Below, piece by piece: positions 5,634 through 5,979 of a stretch of 5,979 nt of DNA. Below the pieces are notes generated by a model. It made no database searches and was not told the origin of the DNA. It was given only the letters and a program-made list of their open reading frames with translations. Made by a program: the position numbers and the translations under genes. Source of the DNA: an uncultured Bacillota bacterium (lineage in GTDB: Bacteria > Bacillota_I > Bacilli_A > Erysipelotrichales > Erysipelotrichaceae); NCBI GenBank assembly GCA_900321955.1, contig ONXX01000139.1:1-5979 (forward strand), read 5' to 3'. Numbering within the stretch: the stretch's first letter is position 1; every line of letters starts with the position of its first letter.

Positions 5634-5979
5634 TTATTGAAATTTGATATCTGCCGACTGCAAGGCCTTTTCCAGGACCCTCATCGTCTCCAGGGTGAAG
5701 GCATTGAGTTCCTGTGCCTTCTCCAGGTCCATATTGTTATAGAGTTTCTTGAACGCCACATACTCATCGTAGTGCGGCACATCCGGATGTTTGTTGAGAC
5801 AATACTCTTTGACCTCACCGCTGTTGTCAACATGTTTGACCTTGGCAATGACACTCGATGCATCATCGCAGCGTAAGTATCCCTTATCACCCTGGATGCA
5901 GACCAATAACGGAGCCTTACAATCCTTGGCGGAGATGCAGTTGGCCTTAAACTTGCCGTAATCCATGACCAGAACACCG
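5634..5979 (-). CDS. C-terminal part of a Gfo/Idh/MocA-type oxidoreductase (5' partial)
   Basis: The frame is open to the right edge of the window, so only the last 115 or so residues are present. The visible part starts GVLVMDYGKFKANCISAKDC and contains LLVCIQGDKGYLRCDD. This fits the C-terminal domain of Gfo/Idh/MocA family NAD(P)-dependent dehydrogenases, where strands of the sheet carry a G-x-L-x-x-Y/F-G pattern, an S/A-K-D-like turn and an I-x-G-x-x-G-Y motif. Those enzymes oxidise sugars, inositols or related compounds in the cytoplasm; the nucleotide-binding N-terminus that would confirm this lies outside the window. An ATG at 5966 is internal: it has no ribosome binding site and the matching sequence continues before it. 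The end is a helix (LETMRVLEKALQSADIKFQ), also typical of the family. Substrate cannot be told from this fragment. Confidence 0.72.
   Translation of the reverse strand, partial: GVLVMDYGKFKANCISAKDCKAPLLVCIQGDKGYLRCDDASSVIAKVKHVDNSGEVKEYCLNKHPDVPHYDEYVAFKKLYNNMDLEKAQELNAFTLETMRVLEKALQSADIKFQ

Noticed and set aside
5634..5966. A complete 110-residue gene starting at the ATG at 5966.
   Set aside because: There is no ribosome binding site before it, the frame stays open to the window edge, and the residues before the ATG (GVLV) fit the same domain. It is treated as a 5'-partial gene.

Overview
The window looks like a chromosomal stretch from a low-to-middle GC Gram-positive bacterium. The family content fits Firmicutes, possibly an Erysipelotrichia- or Clostridia-like gut lineage: an ECF sigma factor paired with a DUF4349 membrane protein, strong AGGAG-type ribosome binding sites, and short intergenic gaps with hairpin-T terminators. 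The taxonomic placement is an inference from protein style only. No mobile element, CRISPR array, tRNA or rRNA is visible.

Left block, + strand (1-2313): the C-terminal tail of an unrecognised gene is followed closely by a membrane-anchored thermonuclease-like protein. Next come an ECF-type RNA polymerase sigma factor and a two-pass DUF4349 protein that overlaps it by four bases (ATGA). The block ends in a strong terminator built on a perfect 30-bp palindrome. The sigma/DUF4349 pair reads as an envelope-sensing regulator with its membrane partner.

Middle block, - strand (2330-4964), in transcription order: nagA (N-acetylglucosamine-6-phosphate deacetylase), a terminator-like hairpin, a 297-residue membrane-anchored protein of unknown function, and a YbaK/ProX-type aminoacyl-tRNA deacylase gene. 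The deacylase gene is broken near its 3' end by an exact 8-bp tandem duplication. Removing one copy restores an uninterrupted 175-residue protein with the expected family C-terminus. This is the clearest unusual signal in the window.

Right block (4991-5979): a four-helix membrane protein of unknown function is divergent from nagA across a 73-base intergenic region that carries a perfect TATAAT. It ends at a small hairpin. A second hairpin then serves the convergent gene on the - strand, of which only the C-terminal part is visible; it resembles a Gfo/Idh/MocA oxidoreductase.

I found no convincing novel multi-gene system. The items most worth checking are the 8-bp duplication, the sigma/DUF4349 pair that lacks a zinc-finger anti-sigma domain, and the hairpin sitting directly before a gene start that has no ribosome binding site.
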